Assembly (NCBI GenBank): GCA_027604705.1
Contig: JADHYV010000004.1
Coordinates: 496,001 to 560,000 of the forward strand
Length of the DNA stretch: 64,000 nt
DNA from: Allomyces arbusculus
Lineage: Eukaryota; Blastocladiomycota; Blastocladiomycetes; Blastocladiales; Blastocladiaceae
Direction: 5' to 3'
Shown in pieces: positions 54,694 through 64,000 of the stretch. Under the pieces are notes generated by a model, which saw only the letters and a program-made list of their open reading frames with translations, had not been told where the DNA came from and searched no databases. Position numbers and translations under genes: made by a program. Each line of letters opens with the position of its first letter. The first letter of the stretch is position 1.

Positions 54694-54976
54694 GGTTGCT
54701 GTTGATCACAGGCTGGTTGTTGATCACTTGCAATTGAACACCGTCGCAACGTGGGCTCCGGTCGTCCTGATCGTGCTGCAGCGAGTGGCCGTGCCGTTTT
54801 GTGTTGAGAACTGGTTGTCCTGGCGTGGCCAATCCTGCCGAGCGAAATGGTCGCGGTTGCTGGTGATCAGACCGTTGGGTTCCGACTCGTGCAGTCACAA
54901 CACTCTTCGCATAACCTAAACGGCCCTACCCGATGCAAAACGACCATAACCTACATGCCTTCATTCTGGATCCAAC

Positions 54977-56904
54977 TCACTCCTCCTCGCCCCCCGCCGC
55001 CATCATCTGATCAATCTCGCTGCACTCCTGCTGCATCAGCTTAATCCTCGCCAACGTGCGCGCCGCCAAATCCACCCTCCCCATCCGCTTCAGCGCAAGC
55101 GCTTTCGGCTTGGCGTCGACAATCGCCTTGACCAACTGCGCGCGGTACTTGTCCATGGTGAGCACGCCCATTTCTACGTTCAGCTGCAGCATCGTCAGCT
55201 TCACCTGGCACGCCGAGCGCCGGTCCTCGAGCGCGTCGGCCGTGGCCGAGTCGCGCGCGGCACGCGCGGCCGTGATGCCCTTGGCCAGGGATTCCATTTC
55301 GGCGTCGAGGACTAGGTTCGAGACGAGCGTGTCCGGGTTCTCGAACCAGTCGATCAGGTCTTGCAGGTCGTCGGTCGTGCTTGGCGCGGAGGAGGCCGAG
55401 GAGGTGGGCGGAGCGGATGCGGGGGCCGGCGACGTGGATGGTGCGGTCGCGGGTGGCGGTGGGGACGCGGTTGGAGCCGCCGCGGGGATCGCTGGCACTG
55501 GCGGGAGCGGTTTCGGCGACGGCAGGGCGTGCGCAGGAGACTCGGTGCGTGGTGGTGCGGGTGACGGCTGTTTGGGTAGGGGAGCGGGTGGAGCGACCGG
55601 CCCGTCGGCGACTGGCGTGGAGGGCAACGGGAGCCCAGAGGCGGGCATGGTCACGACGGGTGAGCTCGTCGGGGTGGCCTGCAGTGACTGAATGAAAATC
55701 CAGCGCTCCTGGCGCTCGACAATGTCGGGCTTTTGCAGCGGTTGCCGCATGCGGATCTTGATTTCGAGCGATCCACCAGTGGAGCGGCGGTTCGCGTCGG
55801 TCAACTGTGGATGCGGACACAACGAGTAAGCGAGCAGGCGGGGTGGAAAGTGAGAACGAAATTACATAACACATACTGGGAGGACTTGGTGAATCTCGGC
55901 CTTAGTCAAGAGAGAGTCGAGTTTGACCTGCGCGCGACCGAGCGAGATGCGCGATGAAAAGAAGCCAAGCAGGCCGCCTGTCCGGTGGAGAACCTCGAAC
56001 GACGCGCGCTTGCGCTCGAGGTGCCGCTGGAACTGCTTGTTGCGCTCGATCTTGACTTTGAACGCGTAGTCAAAGTCTAGATCAGCGCGTTTGTGTCAGC
56101 GAGAGCATTGCAAACCAGGAACTGGGTCACACAAAGATTGGAACACGCACCAACGTCCGGCGTCGACGACGTGACCGCGGGCGTCTCCCCCTTGCCCTCG
56201 TTCTCCGGGAACCCGACATCCCAAATGACCAAGCAGTTCAAGTCGCCCGTCACGGCCTTGGCGCCGAGCCCCGTCGCCTTCTTGACCTGCACCTCGTACT
56301 CGAACATGTTCAGGTCCGGGCACGACAGCTCCTGGTGGAACCGCACGTCGCGGTACTCGTAGACGGGTGCGACGGCACCGGGCCCACGCGCGAGTGCGTC
56401 ATGCAGCGCCGCCAAGTCGGTCCCAAACGCCTTTTTCATTCGATGGAACGTGAGCGCCTCCTGCTTCATCGACTTGCCGAGATAGTACGCGGCAGCCGCC
56501 GTGCACGCGGCCGACTGTGCCGTCAGCGCCTCGATCAGGTGCGCGACGACATCGCCCGTCGCGCCAGGGACCGCCGCAGCCAGACTCGCGGGCGACGGCA
56601 GCGACGCAGCTGGCGGCAGCGGTACCGCGGGCGCGCCGGGACTGCGTCCAGCGAGTTCATCGAGCAGTTGTGGGGGTGGCGGCGGTGGGAGCGGCGGCGC
56701 GTCGTCCTGAACGTCGGCCCACGCGAACAGCCCCTCGTTTACGAGCTCGAGCTTTTCGAGAATGACGTCGCAGGCCTTGCTGTGCTTGAGCCAGTCGCGC
56801 GCGGCGCCAAGGTCGTTTTGGCGCTTGAAGTAGACGGCGGCTTGCTTGCACTGCACTTGGCGCGCGCGCACGGTGGCCGCGTCGAACGGCGGCGGCGCGC
56901 TCAT
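54977..56904 (-). CDS. CC2D1: CC2D1-like protein (DM14 and C2 domains)
   Basis: Several exons. It starts MSAPPPFDAATVRARQVQCK. A DM14-type helical hairpin follows (KQAAVYFKRQNDLGAARDWL), then a Pro-rich linker and a second DM14-like segment (YYLGKSMKQEALTFHRMKKA). The C2 domain begins YEYRDVRFHQELSCPDLNMF and continues AFKVKIERNKQFQRHLERKR, ASFEVLHRTGGLLGFFSSRI and GRAQVKLDSLLTKAEIH. After a Pro/Ala/Ser-rich linker comes a C-terminal helical block (DLIDWFENPDTLVSNLVLDA). Animal CC2D1A/B have four DM14 domains and bind ESCRT-III CHMP4 proteins. This version looks shorter at the N terminus. Frames remain open upstream of the chosen ATG, but without conserved sequence. Confidence 0.88.
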
Positions 56905-57470
56905 GGTCGTCGAGATGGCTGCCTGATCCTCGGTGCTGGTGCAGTTGGTTGCCGGTGTCGTCCAGTCGTCGTTTGCGAGAGTCGCTCTGGTCGAACGGCG
57001 CGAGCGTCTCGTGGAGCGCGTCGTGCTGGACGCGTCTTGGGCAAAGTCCGCGTCCGCGCTCGAGTGAGTCCAAAACGCGCGAAAACCGTGGGCAGAAGAC
57101 ATGGCAATGCACTGCCGCGCTCCCCCCAAGATCCCGCTCAGAAAGCAGGTGCCGAGCCGGGATCGCCCTGCCTTGACGCGGGCACGTGAGAGCCATGTCA
57201 CGCGCGTCGCTCATCTCCCGCCGGCAGCCGGCATGAAAAACGAGCTGGAAAACACGGTTGCTCTCGAAACGATCAATCATCGTTTCAACCCCGCACGTCC
57301 ATCGCTGATCCCCGCCCTGTCTTCTGTTCTCGTTCTCGGCTCCGCGAAGCCTGAGCTGCACTGCGACCGTTGGCGCCCAGTCGGTTCTCGCTCCCCGCCT
57401 GCCCTGCCCGTCTGCACTTGCTCCAGCTAGACCTTACGACACGACCACCACCCCCACCCCCACCACCAAG
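56905..57470. promoter_or_regulatory. Bidirectional spacer between CC2D1 and acylcarnitine carrier
   Basis: This is a 566-base head-to-head spacer. Just before the carrier ATG lies a C/A-rich leader (CCACCACC-type). No other gene was recognised. Confidence 0.5.
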
Positions 57471-58562
57471 ATGGCCGACACCACCACCAAGGACTCGCAG
57501 CCCGCCGCGGCCCCGCAGACCTCGGCGCTCAAATCGTTCCTGTCGGGCGGGTTTGGCGGTATCTGCCTCGTCGCCGCGGGCCACCCGCTCGACCTCATCA
57601 AGGTCCGCCTGCAGACGAGCAACCAGTACAAGGGCATGGTCGACTGCGCGCGCCAGACCATTGCCAAGGAGGGTGTTCGTGGCCTCTACCGTGGCATGGC
57701 CACGCCCTTGATTGGCGTCACGCCCACCTTTTCCGTGTGCTTCTGGGGTTACGACCTCGGCAAGAAGATTGCGCGGTCGGTCGGTGGCAACGTACGGCGT
57801 TTTCTTGTACATCCACCTGCCGCTGCACGTTGCGGCGGCGCGCGAGATATCGACTATCCGCCAACAACAATACTCATGCATCGCGCGACCGACCATCCAG
57901 GGCCCCAACGACCAGCTCTCCCTGACGCAAATCGGGTTTGCCGGCGCCTTCTCGGCGATTCCGACCACCTTGCTCATGACTCCCATGGAGCGCATCAAGT
58001 GCGTGTTGCAAGTGCAGACCGCCGGGAACATGAAGTACGCGGGCCCCGTCGACGCGGCTAAGGGCATTATTGCCGAGTCGGGCGTCAAGGGTCTGTTCAC
58101 AGGCACAACCGCGACGCTCATGCGCGACGGCATCGGGTCGGTCGGGTACTTTGTCGCCTACGAAGGGATCAAGCGCGCGCTCACGCCCGAGGGCGCCAAG
58201 CCCGAGGACTTGTCGCCGCTCGCCGTCTTCATGGCCGGTGGTATGGCCGGTATGGCCAACTGGGCCGTCGCGATTGTACGTGTTTGCGGTTCGCACCCCT
58301 TTTTTGCTTTGCGTGCAGAGAATCTCACCGAAACGTGATGCATCCACGATAGCCCCTCGATGTGCTCAAGTCGCGTCTCCAGACGGCACCGCCCGGCACC
58401 TACTCGGGTGTCCGCGACGTGCTCGTCAAGACGGTTCAGCAGGAGGGTGTCTCGGCACTGTTCCGCGGTCTCGGCCCGGCCATGGTCCGTGCGTTCCCGG
58501 CCAACGCCGCGTGTTTCCTGGGGGTCGAGGTCTCGCTCAAGATCATGAACTCGTTGTGGTAA
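57471..58562 (+). CDS. SLC25A20: Mitochondrial carnitine/acylcarnitine carrier (SLC25A20-like)
   Basis: Three exons. The three mitochondrial-carrier signatures appear in order: [40 protein letters not shown] and, after a second intron, [20 protein letters not shown]. Each repeat has its paired helices ([57 protein letters not shown]). The RIK in repeat 2 and the overall pattern match the carnitine/acylcarnitine branch. The carrier exchanges acylcarnitines for carnitine across the inner membrane and so feeds beta-oxidation; ACADSB is nearby but not adjacent. The start at [15 protein letters not shown] is the only reasonable ATG. Confidence 0.93.
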
Positions 58563-59049
58563 TTCCGAAAAGAAAAACACGAGCCGATTTGGAAATGCGA
58601 AAGAATACTTACATAATGGGATGGGGTTGTATCATTGTTTACGAGTGCCGGCCCCTGCCCTTGTCGGTTGTCTTGTTGGCGAAAATCGAAAGCCTGGTTG
58701 CTGTTCCTTATCGATTATGTTCTGTCGTTGCATGCTCGGATTCGGTGTGTTCACGGTGGTCGCTTCAGGTGAGATGGTGTGTCGAATTGACGCAACAGCG
58801 AGCATGCGGTTCGGCTTGAACGCGCGAGAGCTGCAGAGTGATGGACAAGCGGACGACGAACGACGCGGTCAAATCGAACCTGCCCGACACGCTTGTCGTG
58901 TATCTTTGGCGGTCAAACACTTCCAATGGCCAGGTCAGAAAAAGATGGACATGTAGAAAAGCATGCGGACGGCGAGCTACGGTTCGGGCCGCGCGCGTGT
59001 TGAGGTCCAACCGACAAACGAGCGATACACAGGACGACGAGACGCGCGA
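58563..59049. other. Convergent intergenic region
   Basis: This 487-base spacer between the carrier and NDUFS5 is AT-richer on the left. No recognisable gene is present. Confidence 0.5.
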
Positions 59050-59476
59050 TCAGGCGGCCGTAGCCTCCTCGGTCGGTGTGCCTCGGCTCAGCACGGCACC
59101 GACCGCGAGCGACTTGCCCTCCTTTTCGAGCCGCGCCTGCTCGGCGAGCTCCTGCGCGCGCACCACGTTGGCCTGGTGCGCAATGATCGAGGCGCGCGCG
59201 AGCTACGAATCGCGGGACCGCGGCGTGGTCAGTGCTCCGGCCAAGATCGGGTGGAGAAGGTCGCGCGCGCGCACAGCAGTGCGCATCGAGGTAAGCGATG
59301 GCCGCTGGTGGTCGATGTCCTACCTCCTTGGTGTGGTGCAGGCACTCAAAGTAATCGGCCTTGAAGGGCGCGCACTGCGTGCGCGGCTCGTCGGCGGTCA
59401 GGAAGCACTTTTGCACGTCCTGCCAGAAGGCGTAGCAGCGCGGGCGGCCGCCCGTGAGCGAGAACCCAGAGGCCAT
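59050..59476 (-). CDS. NDUFS5: Complex I subunit NDUFS5 (15 kDa), twin CX9C
   Basis: Two exons, 59476-59324 and 59202-59050, give 101 residues. It starts MASGFSLTGGRPRCYAFWQ. The two Cys pairs, CYAFWQDVQKC and CAPFKADYFEC, are both CX9C, followed by LHHTKE, the typical fungal NDUFS5 pattern. Exon 2 is helical: LARASIIAHQANVVRAQELA. The protein is an intermembrane-space accessory subunit of complex I imported by the Mia40 pathway. It is head to head with uL4m over 408 bases, pairing two mitochondrial genes. Confidence 0.92.
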
Positions 59477-59884
59477 GGTGGTGTTGGTGCGCGGTTACGG
59501 GTTGGTGGTCCAAGAATCGGCGGAATGGAGCCGGATCGTGTGGGTCGTCCTGCAGCGGGCCGCAACGGCGTCGGGATGCGGGCAGTCGTGGAACGGAATG
59601 CGGGTCGTCGTTGTGGACACGCGCCAAAAAATATTGCACGGTCGTGGTCGCGATGGCCTGTCGCAGAGAGGGTAGTGGCGCACATGACAAGACGTGATTC
59701 TGGTCAACATCTTGCCTTGCTGCTGATCACTGCTAAGCTCGACAACGTTGACGGCGCTGCCCCACGTTGACGGCGAGCACATCCGCACCCGCACTCGCTG
59801 CATCGAGAGCGCCGGCACGCGCTGCGTCTACTTGACCGATCAAATTCGCCCGGTCGAGCCGCTCCGCCCCGTTCCGCAGCCGTC

Positions 59885-60859
59885 ATGGCCCTTCGCACCA
59901 TGTTCGGTGCCCTGCGCCGGACCCTGGCCACCGTCGCCGCCGACGCTTCGGCCGCGCCCGCCGCTGCCGCCGCTGCCGCGAGCATCCCGCCACCGGCCGC
60001 GCCCACGGCCACGGCCAACGACTCGGCCACACCCGCTGAGGCCGACAACGACCCCGAAGTCGCTGCCATGATGGCGGCCATCGACGCGCTCACGGACCCG
60101 TCGCGCATCGTTCTTCGTCCCGTCTACACGCCGCCGACCGTGCAAGCCCTGATCCGCGACTTCCCAACGAACCGTCCCATCGCGATCGCGCAACTGCCCG
60201 CGGCCGTCTACGCGTCCCCACTGCGCCGCGACATTCTGCACCGCTGCGTCGTCTGGCAGCGCGACGCTGCGCGGCAGGGTACGCACCAGACCAAGGGGCG
60301 GTCGGACGTGCGCGGATCCACGCGCAAGTTGGCCCCGCAAAAGGGTCGCGGTACCGCGCGTGTGGGCTCCCTCCGCGCGCCGCAGTTCCGAGGCGGTGGT
60401 GTTGCGCACGGGCCGATTTCGCGGTCGCACGCGACGGAACTGCCCGTGAAAGTGCGCGAATTGGGCGTGCGTGCTGCGCTCGCTGCCAAGTACGCCGCCG
60501 ACCAGCTCGTGTTTGTGGACCAGTTGCCGACAGGCGTCTTCCAGCCGTCGCCCAAGGCACTTGCCGTGCCCAAAACCAAGACGCTGTTCCAGATCATGAA
60601 CCAGCATTACGTGCCCAAGACGCAGGGCGGCCTGTCGCTCGCAAACAAGCAGGTTGATCGCAAGTACTCGTCGGTGTTGCTGGTCGCTGGTATCACCGAG
60701 GCGCCGGAACTGTATGTGCGGTCGGCGGCCAACTTGCCGGACGTCAAGGTTTTGCCCGCCAAGGACATCAATGTTTACGATGTCCTGCGCCATGAGTACC
60801 TGGTCGTCGACCACACGGCACGCAAGTGGCTCGAGTGGCGGCTGCAGGAGAAGAAGTGA
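59885..60859 (+). CDS. MRPL4: Mitochondrial large ribosomal subunit protein uL4m
   Basis: A single exon gives 324 residues. The N terminus MALRTMFGALRRTLATVAAD is targeting-like and followed by an Ala/Pro/Thr-rich spacer. The L4 fold is clear: RRDILHRCVVWQRDAARQGT, QTKGRSDVRGSTRKLAPQKG, RGTARVGSLRAPQFRGGGVA, HGPISRSHATELPVKVRELG, the extended loop with its basic residues, and KVLPAKDINVYDVLRHEYLV. uL4 lines the peptide exit tunnel with uL22. A TGATCAC site lies in the spacer (about 59724). It ends 159 bases from the convergent zinc transporter. Confidence 0.96.
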   Translation: MALRTMFGALRRTLATVAADASAAPAAAAAAASIPPPAAPTATANDSATPAEADNDPEVAAMMAAIDALTDPSRIVLRPVYTPPTVQALIRDFPTNRPIAIAQLPAAVYASPLRRDILHRCVVWQRDAARQGTHQTKGRSDVRGSTRKLAPQKGRGTARVGSLRAPQFRGGGVAHGPISRSHATELPVKVRELGVRAALAAKYAADQLVFVDQLPTGVFQPSPKALAVPKTKTLFQIMNQHYVPKTQGGLSLANKQVDRKYSSVLLVAGITEAPELYVRSAANLPDVKVLPAKDINVYDVLRHEYLVVDHTARKWLEWRLQEKK

Positions 60860-61018
60860 ATGGCGAAGAGGTTGGAGGTGATCATTTAGCATTGATTGTT
60901 TTAAGTGTCATGTTTCTGCTCCTCATACATTTCTACCTAGTATTCTGTTACTTGCTCGCCATTCTCCTCAACAAACACGCGGCCAAACATTACGGCATGG
61001 GTTTTATCAATTGTGGAC

Positions 61019-62831
61019 TTACGTCTTGCAAATCCCAACCACGGCCGGATCCCACACGGGCGTCTCAGTCGGTGATATCCGCGCTGGTCCAGCCGACCAC
61101 GGCGACCCCGTCCCCTCCCTCGGCGACCGGCTCCGCGCGGCCGCTCCACCACACACGCCGCCATTGCACACGCTACTCGCACAATGCGGGTCCGGTGCGA
61201 CCCCATCAAACCGCACGTCCACCTGAATCGTCGTATGGTGCACCGAGTACTTGTCGCACAACAAATCCTGCGCGCTTGTCAGAACCAGATCGTACTCGGC
61301 CACGGGTAAATGGGCGGGCACCTCGACGTGCACGGCGAGCGCGGGTTTTCCGACGGTCAGAACCCACACGTGCAGGTCGTGCACTGCCAGGATGTTCGGG
61401 ATCGCCAGCAGGTCGGTCTCGATCTGGTGCGGGTCAATGTGCGCGGGCGTTGATTCCATGAGGATGCCGATCGAGTCGCGGATCAGCGCAAAAGTCGTGC
61501 ACATGACGATCGCCGAGAAGAAAAACTAGCGGTAGATGCGGCACGTGGTGAGGTGGGGGAGGGTATGGTTGTGGGCGAGGATGGGAGGGGGGAGGGGGGG
61601 GGGGGGTGATGCGTACGGTGCAGATTGGGTCGACGATGACCCACTCAGGGTAGAGCGTGATGATGACCGACGAGATGAGGACGCCGACTGAGCTAACAAT
61701 GTCGCCAATAATGTGGATAATGGCCGCGCGCAGGTTGATGTTCTGTGTATGCGGATGCAATACGAGAGGATCAGTGAAAAAGCGTGTGAATGGTCATCCA
61801 GACCCACATTCGGCAACGTACGCGGTGGTTATGGCCATGACCATGTGCATGACCGTGATCATGGTGGCCGTGGCCTTGCTCGGCAGCGTCCACCTCGTTG
61901 TGCGAATGCTGGTGCGCGTGGCCATGGTCGTGACCGTGGCCGTGGCCGTGATCGTGACCGTGACCGAGGGCAAAGACAAGGCTACGCGTCGGCGAATTCG
62001 GAAACGCGTCAGCACGAGTGCTCTTTCGCATCTCCCACCATGGCGAGAACGTGCATGAAGTTGACGACGAGCCCCATGCTCGCCACGGCTAGCATGATGG
62101 GTCCATCGATTGGGCGCGGATTATGCATGCGGTCCACGGCCTCCATAATCAGCACGCCCGTCACGACCCAAATGATCAGGACCGACACGAGCGCGCCGAG
62201 AATTTCGGCACGATGGAAGCCAAACGAGTGGCCTGGAAGCAGGAAACGAGCGAGTGTGTTCGTTCAGCAAGAAGCGGCGCTGAACAACGGGCCGCCACGA
62301 CGTACGCTTGGTCGCCTTTCGCTGGGCCAAATACAGAGAAAAGAGTGATATCAAAAAGCCAGAGAAGTCTGGAAGGAAACAAATACCGCTGCCGAGTCAA
62401 TCACCAATGGTCTGAAATCGCTCCACTCCCTCCACCGCACCGCCACCCCGAACAGGACATATCAGTCATGTACCCGAGAGGAGATGAAACGAGTCGGACA
62501 GGATCGCGAGCGAGTTGGACCAGATGCCCCCAATGAGCTCAACGAGGAAAAACGAAAAGCACAGCGCCGACGCGATCCACAGCCGCTTCTTGGCGTGCTG
62601 TGTGGCCGGGTCGACGCTAAGTAGCGAGTCGGTACTTGGCGTTGGTGATCCGACGCGTTGCTGGTCCTCACCCGCGTCGTCGTCGGCGTGGCGAGCTACG
62701 GTCTCGTAGGTCGCGGCATGCAAATGCCGCACGGGGACGTTACTGGCGTCATGGCCGGTCGTGGGTGACAGGAGCGGCCGCGTCTCGGCAGCGTCGTCGT
62801 CGTGGCCGGGGGCGGCACTGGTCGAACTCAT
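61019..62831 (-). CDS. CDF-family zinc transporter (SLC30/Zrc1-like) with His-rich loop
   Basis: About five exons. A cytosolic N terminus ([20 protein letters not shown] with LLSP) is followed by TM1-2: [20 protein letters not shown], then [12 protein letters not shown] with the TM2 metal site D/H. TM3-4 follow ([35 protein letters not shown]). The His-rich loop is encoded at about 61830-61975 ([19 protein letters not shown]). TM5 carries the second metal site in [20 protein letters not shown]. The C-terminal ferredoxin-like domain reads [20 protein letters not shown] and [10 protein letters not shown]. Such proteins exchange cytosolic Zn2+ for H+ into vacuole or Golgi. A poly-C tract (sense) sits just inside the intron at about 61585-61607. 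The unusual tail of about 55 residues ends VGICKT. It is head to head with TTC25. Confidence 0.93.
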
Positions 62832-63280
62832 CGTGCTGTGATTGTCGAGGAGGGGCGGCAGCTGCTGCTACTGATCGGTCGTTTTATGACGCCTTGGCTG
62901 CAGCCACCAAGGTCAATAAAGGAGTGAGGGCGGCCGCCGAAATGGAATTTGCGATGGAGGCGCAGTCGAAGACCGCTGGCTGGCAGGGCAAAGCAATGCT
63001 GTGTTCCACTCACGTGGATATCGCATGACCGCGTTCGAGTGCAAATGAAATCCACCGCCAACGGCGTTCATCCAAACGGTGACAAGCGACGCCGGCCAGC
63101 TTCGATCTCGGCACCAGTCCTCTCAACCGCAACTGCGACTTGCTGCAACCTGAGCGGACACCGATCAGCACCAGTTTACGCCGCGTGTGACCCGCCCATC
63201 CAGCAGGAACCGGCGCTTACCGCGCTCCCGCTCAACCCACCAACCACACCACCTTTCCGGACCCTCGCCGCACCTTCACG
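62832..63280. promoter_or_regulatory. Bidirectional spacer between zinc transporter and TTC25
   Basis: This 449-base head-to-head spacer shows no extra gene. The TTC25 leader is C-rich (CCAACCACACCACC type). Confidence 0.5.
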
Positions 63281-64000
63281 ATGCCCGGCACCCCGACGAC
63301 CCAGAAGCCACCCGCGACGTCGGGCGGTGCGGCCGGTGGCGAAAACTTTGACGGTGAAGGGTCCGAGGTCGAGGGCCCTGTCAGTTCCTTCCAGAGCTAT
63401 GCGGCCGAGGGCGACATTCTCGCCAAGCAAGGCGAGTTCCGCAAGGCCATTGAGGCCTACACCAAGGCGCTCAACATGCGCCCGACCGAAAAGAACTGTC
63501 TCGTCGCCCGGTCCAAGTGCTACCTGCAGCTCGGCGACTCGGATTTGGCTCTGCAAGACGCCGAGGCTGCGCTCAAGGAAGATACCGAGTTTTTCAAGGT
63601 AAATTCTGCATCCTTCTCGTCATGCCGTGGCGAAGCGCACCGACTGACACGCCGCGCCGCGACGCTCTAAAGGGCATGTACCAAAAAGCCGAGGCGCTCT
63701 ACGCCAAAGGCGACTTTGAAATGGCGCTCGTCTTCTACCACCGCGGCAACAAGCTGCGCCCTGAGCTCGACGAGTTTCGGCTCGGCATCCAAAAGGCGCG
63801 CGAGGCCATTGACAACAGCATTGGCAGTACGTCGGACTTGCGCGCTTCTTCCCTGGCACAAACGCGTGCAGCTCACCACGCGCGGCTTTTTAGACCCGCG
63901 CGACTACAAGTTCAAGGCCCCCGCCAATTTCTCGCTCGACGCGACCAAGCAGCAGTTGCCGCCGCCCGGCAGCCGCACTGCAGGCCAAATGAAGAAGTCG
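63281..64000 (+). CDS. ODAD4: TTC25/ODAD4, outer dynein arm docking complex subunit (3' end outside window)
   Basis: The first exon is 63281-63598 and the second 63673-63826; a further exon runs off the window end. After a Gly/Thr/Ala-rich start (MPGTPTTQKPPATSGG) come TPR repeats: SYAAEGDILAKQGEFRKAIE, AYTKALNMRPTEKNCLVARS, KCYLQLGDSDLALQDAEAAL, GMYQKAEALYAKGDFEMALV and FYHRGNKLRPELDEFRLGIQ, then KAREAIDNSIG. This order and the FYHRGxKLRPEL phrase match TTC25/ODAD4, which anchors outer dynein arms on axonemal microtubules. The frame of the last partial exon (after about 63880, LTTRGFLDPRDYKFKAPANF) is clear, but its acceptor is not resolved. The presence of this gene implies a motile flagellum. 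Confidence 0.9.

Noticed and set aside
56905-57201. Upstream in-frame extension of CC2D1
   Set aside because: It is open but Arg/Ser/Thr-rich with no conserved blocks. The ATG at 56904 begins directly before the DM14-like hairpin.
1-64000. Mobile elements, CRISPR arrays, rRNA or tRNA genes
   Set aside because: No transposase, reverse transcriptase or integrase motifs, terminal repeats with target duplications, direct-repeat/spacer arrays or conserved rRNA blocks were found on either strand by reading.

Overview
This looks like nuclear DNA of a zoosporic (flagellated) fungus, most likely Blastocladiomycota (Allomyces/Catenaria-like). That placement is inference. Fungal-type genes are present: an Mdm31/Mdm32-family protein and a Sla1-type SH3/SHD1 endocytic adaptor. 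The rightmost gene is a TTC25/ODAD4 homologue, the outer-dynein-arm docking protein, which is expected only in organisms that build motile flagella. The DNA is GC-rich and gene-dense. Most genes have several short introns with GTACGY/GTGCGT-like donors, and exons can be as small as 20-24 nt. I found no prokaryotic operons, tRNAs, rRNAs or intact mobile elements.

Layout left to right. 0-9.5 kb: 3' end of an Mdm31-like gene; WDR26/GID7 (minus) head-to-head with LMBD1; a histidine acid phosphatase (minus) head-to-head with the ubiquitin-conjugating enzyme UBE2W. 10-23 kb: a 4E-T-like eIF4E-binding, polyQ/proline-rich protein; an OSCA/CSC1/TMEM63 channel with a Q-rich tail; an unrecognised 305-residue protein; a Sla1 homologue. 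23.2-26.5 kb: a tandem array of diverged paralogues encoding small coiled-coil 'AEER' heptad proteins (two intact, one remnant). 26.8-32.6 kb: Mak5/DDX24 helicase, Thg1 (minus) and COX10. 33.2-38.1 kb: two tandem glutathione S-transferases and an HSL-type alpha/beta hydrolase. 38.7-46.1 kb: an unrecognised 594-residue protein, SMIM13, SF3B6, MED31 and a short/branched-chain acyl-CoA dehydrogenase. 46.6-53.6 kb: TM9SF3, NDUFB7, a decayed alpha/beta hydrolase and its intact paralogue. 53.8-64 kb: mS38, CC2D1, carnitine/acylcarnitine carrier, NDUFS5, uL4m, a CDF zinc transporter and the start of TTC25.

Ten gene pairs are arranged head to head over 0.25-0.86 kb. Many genes serve mitochondria: Mdm31, COX10, ACADSB, NDUFB7, NDUFS5, mS38, uL4m, the acylcarnitine carrier and a Thg1 with a targeting-like N terminus. 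Two head-to-head pairs (Thg1/COX10 and NDUFS5/uL4m) join mitochondrial genes. The most novel-looking locus is the coiled-coil tandem array. Other points of interest are microexons next to key residues, poly-C tracts just inside introns, a shared TGATCACGTAA element upstream of both GST genes, and a degraded near-duplication around the 10-base gap at 1909-1918.
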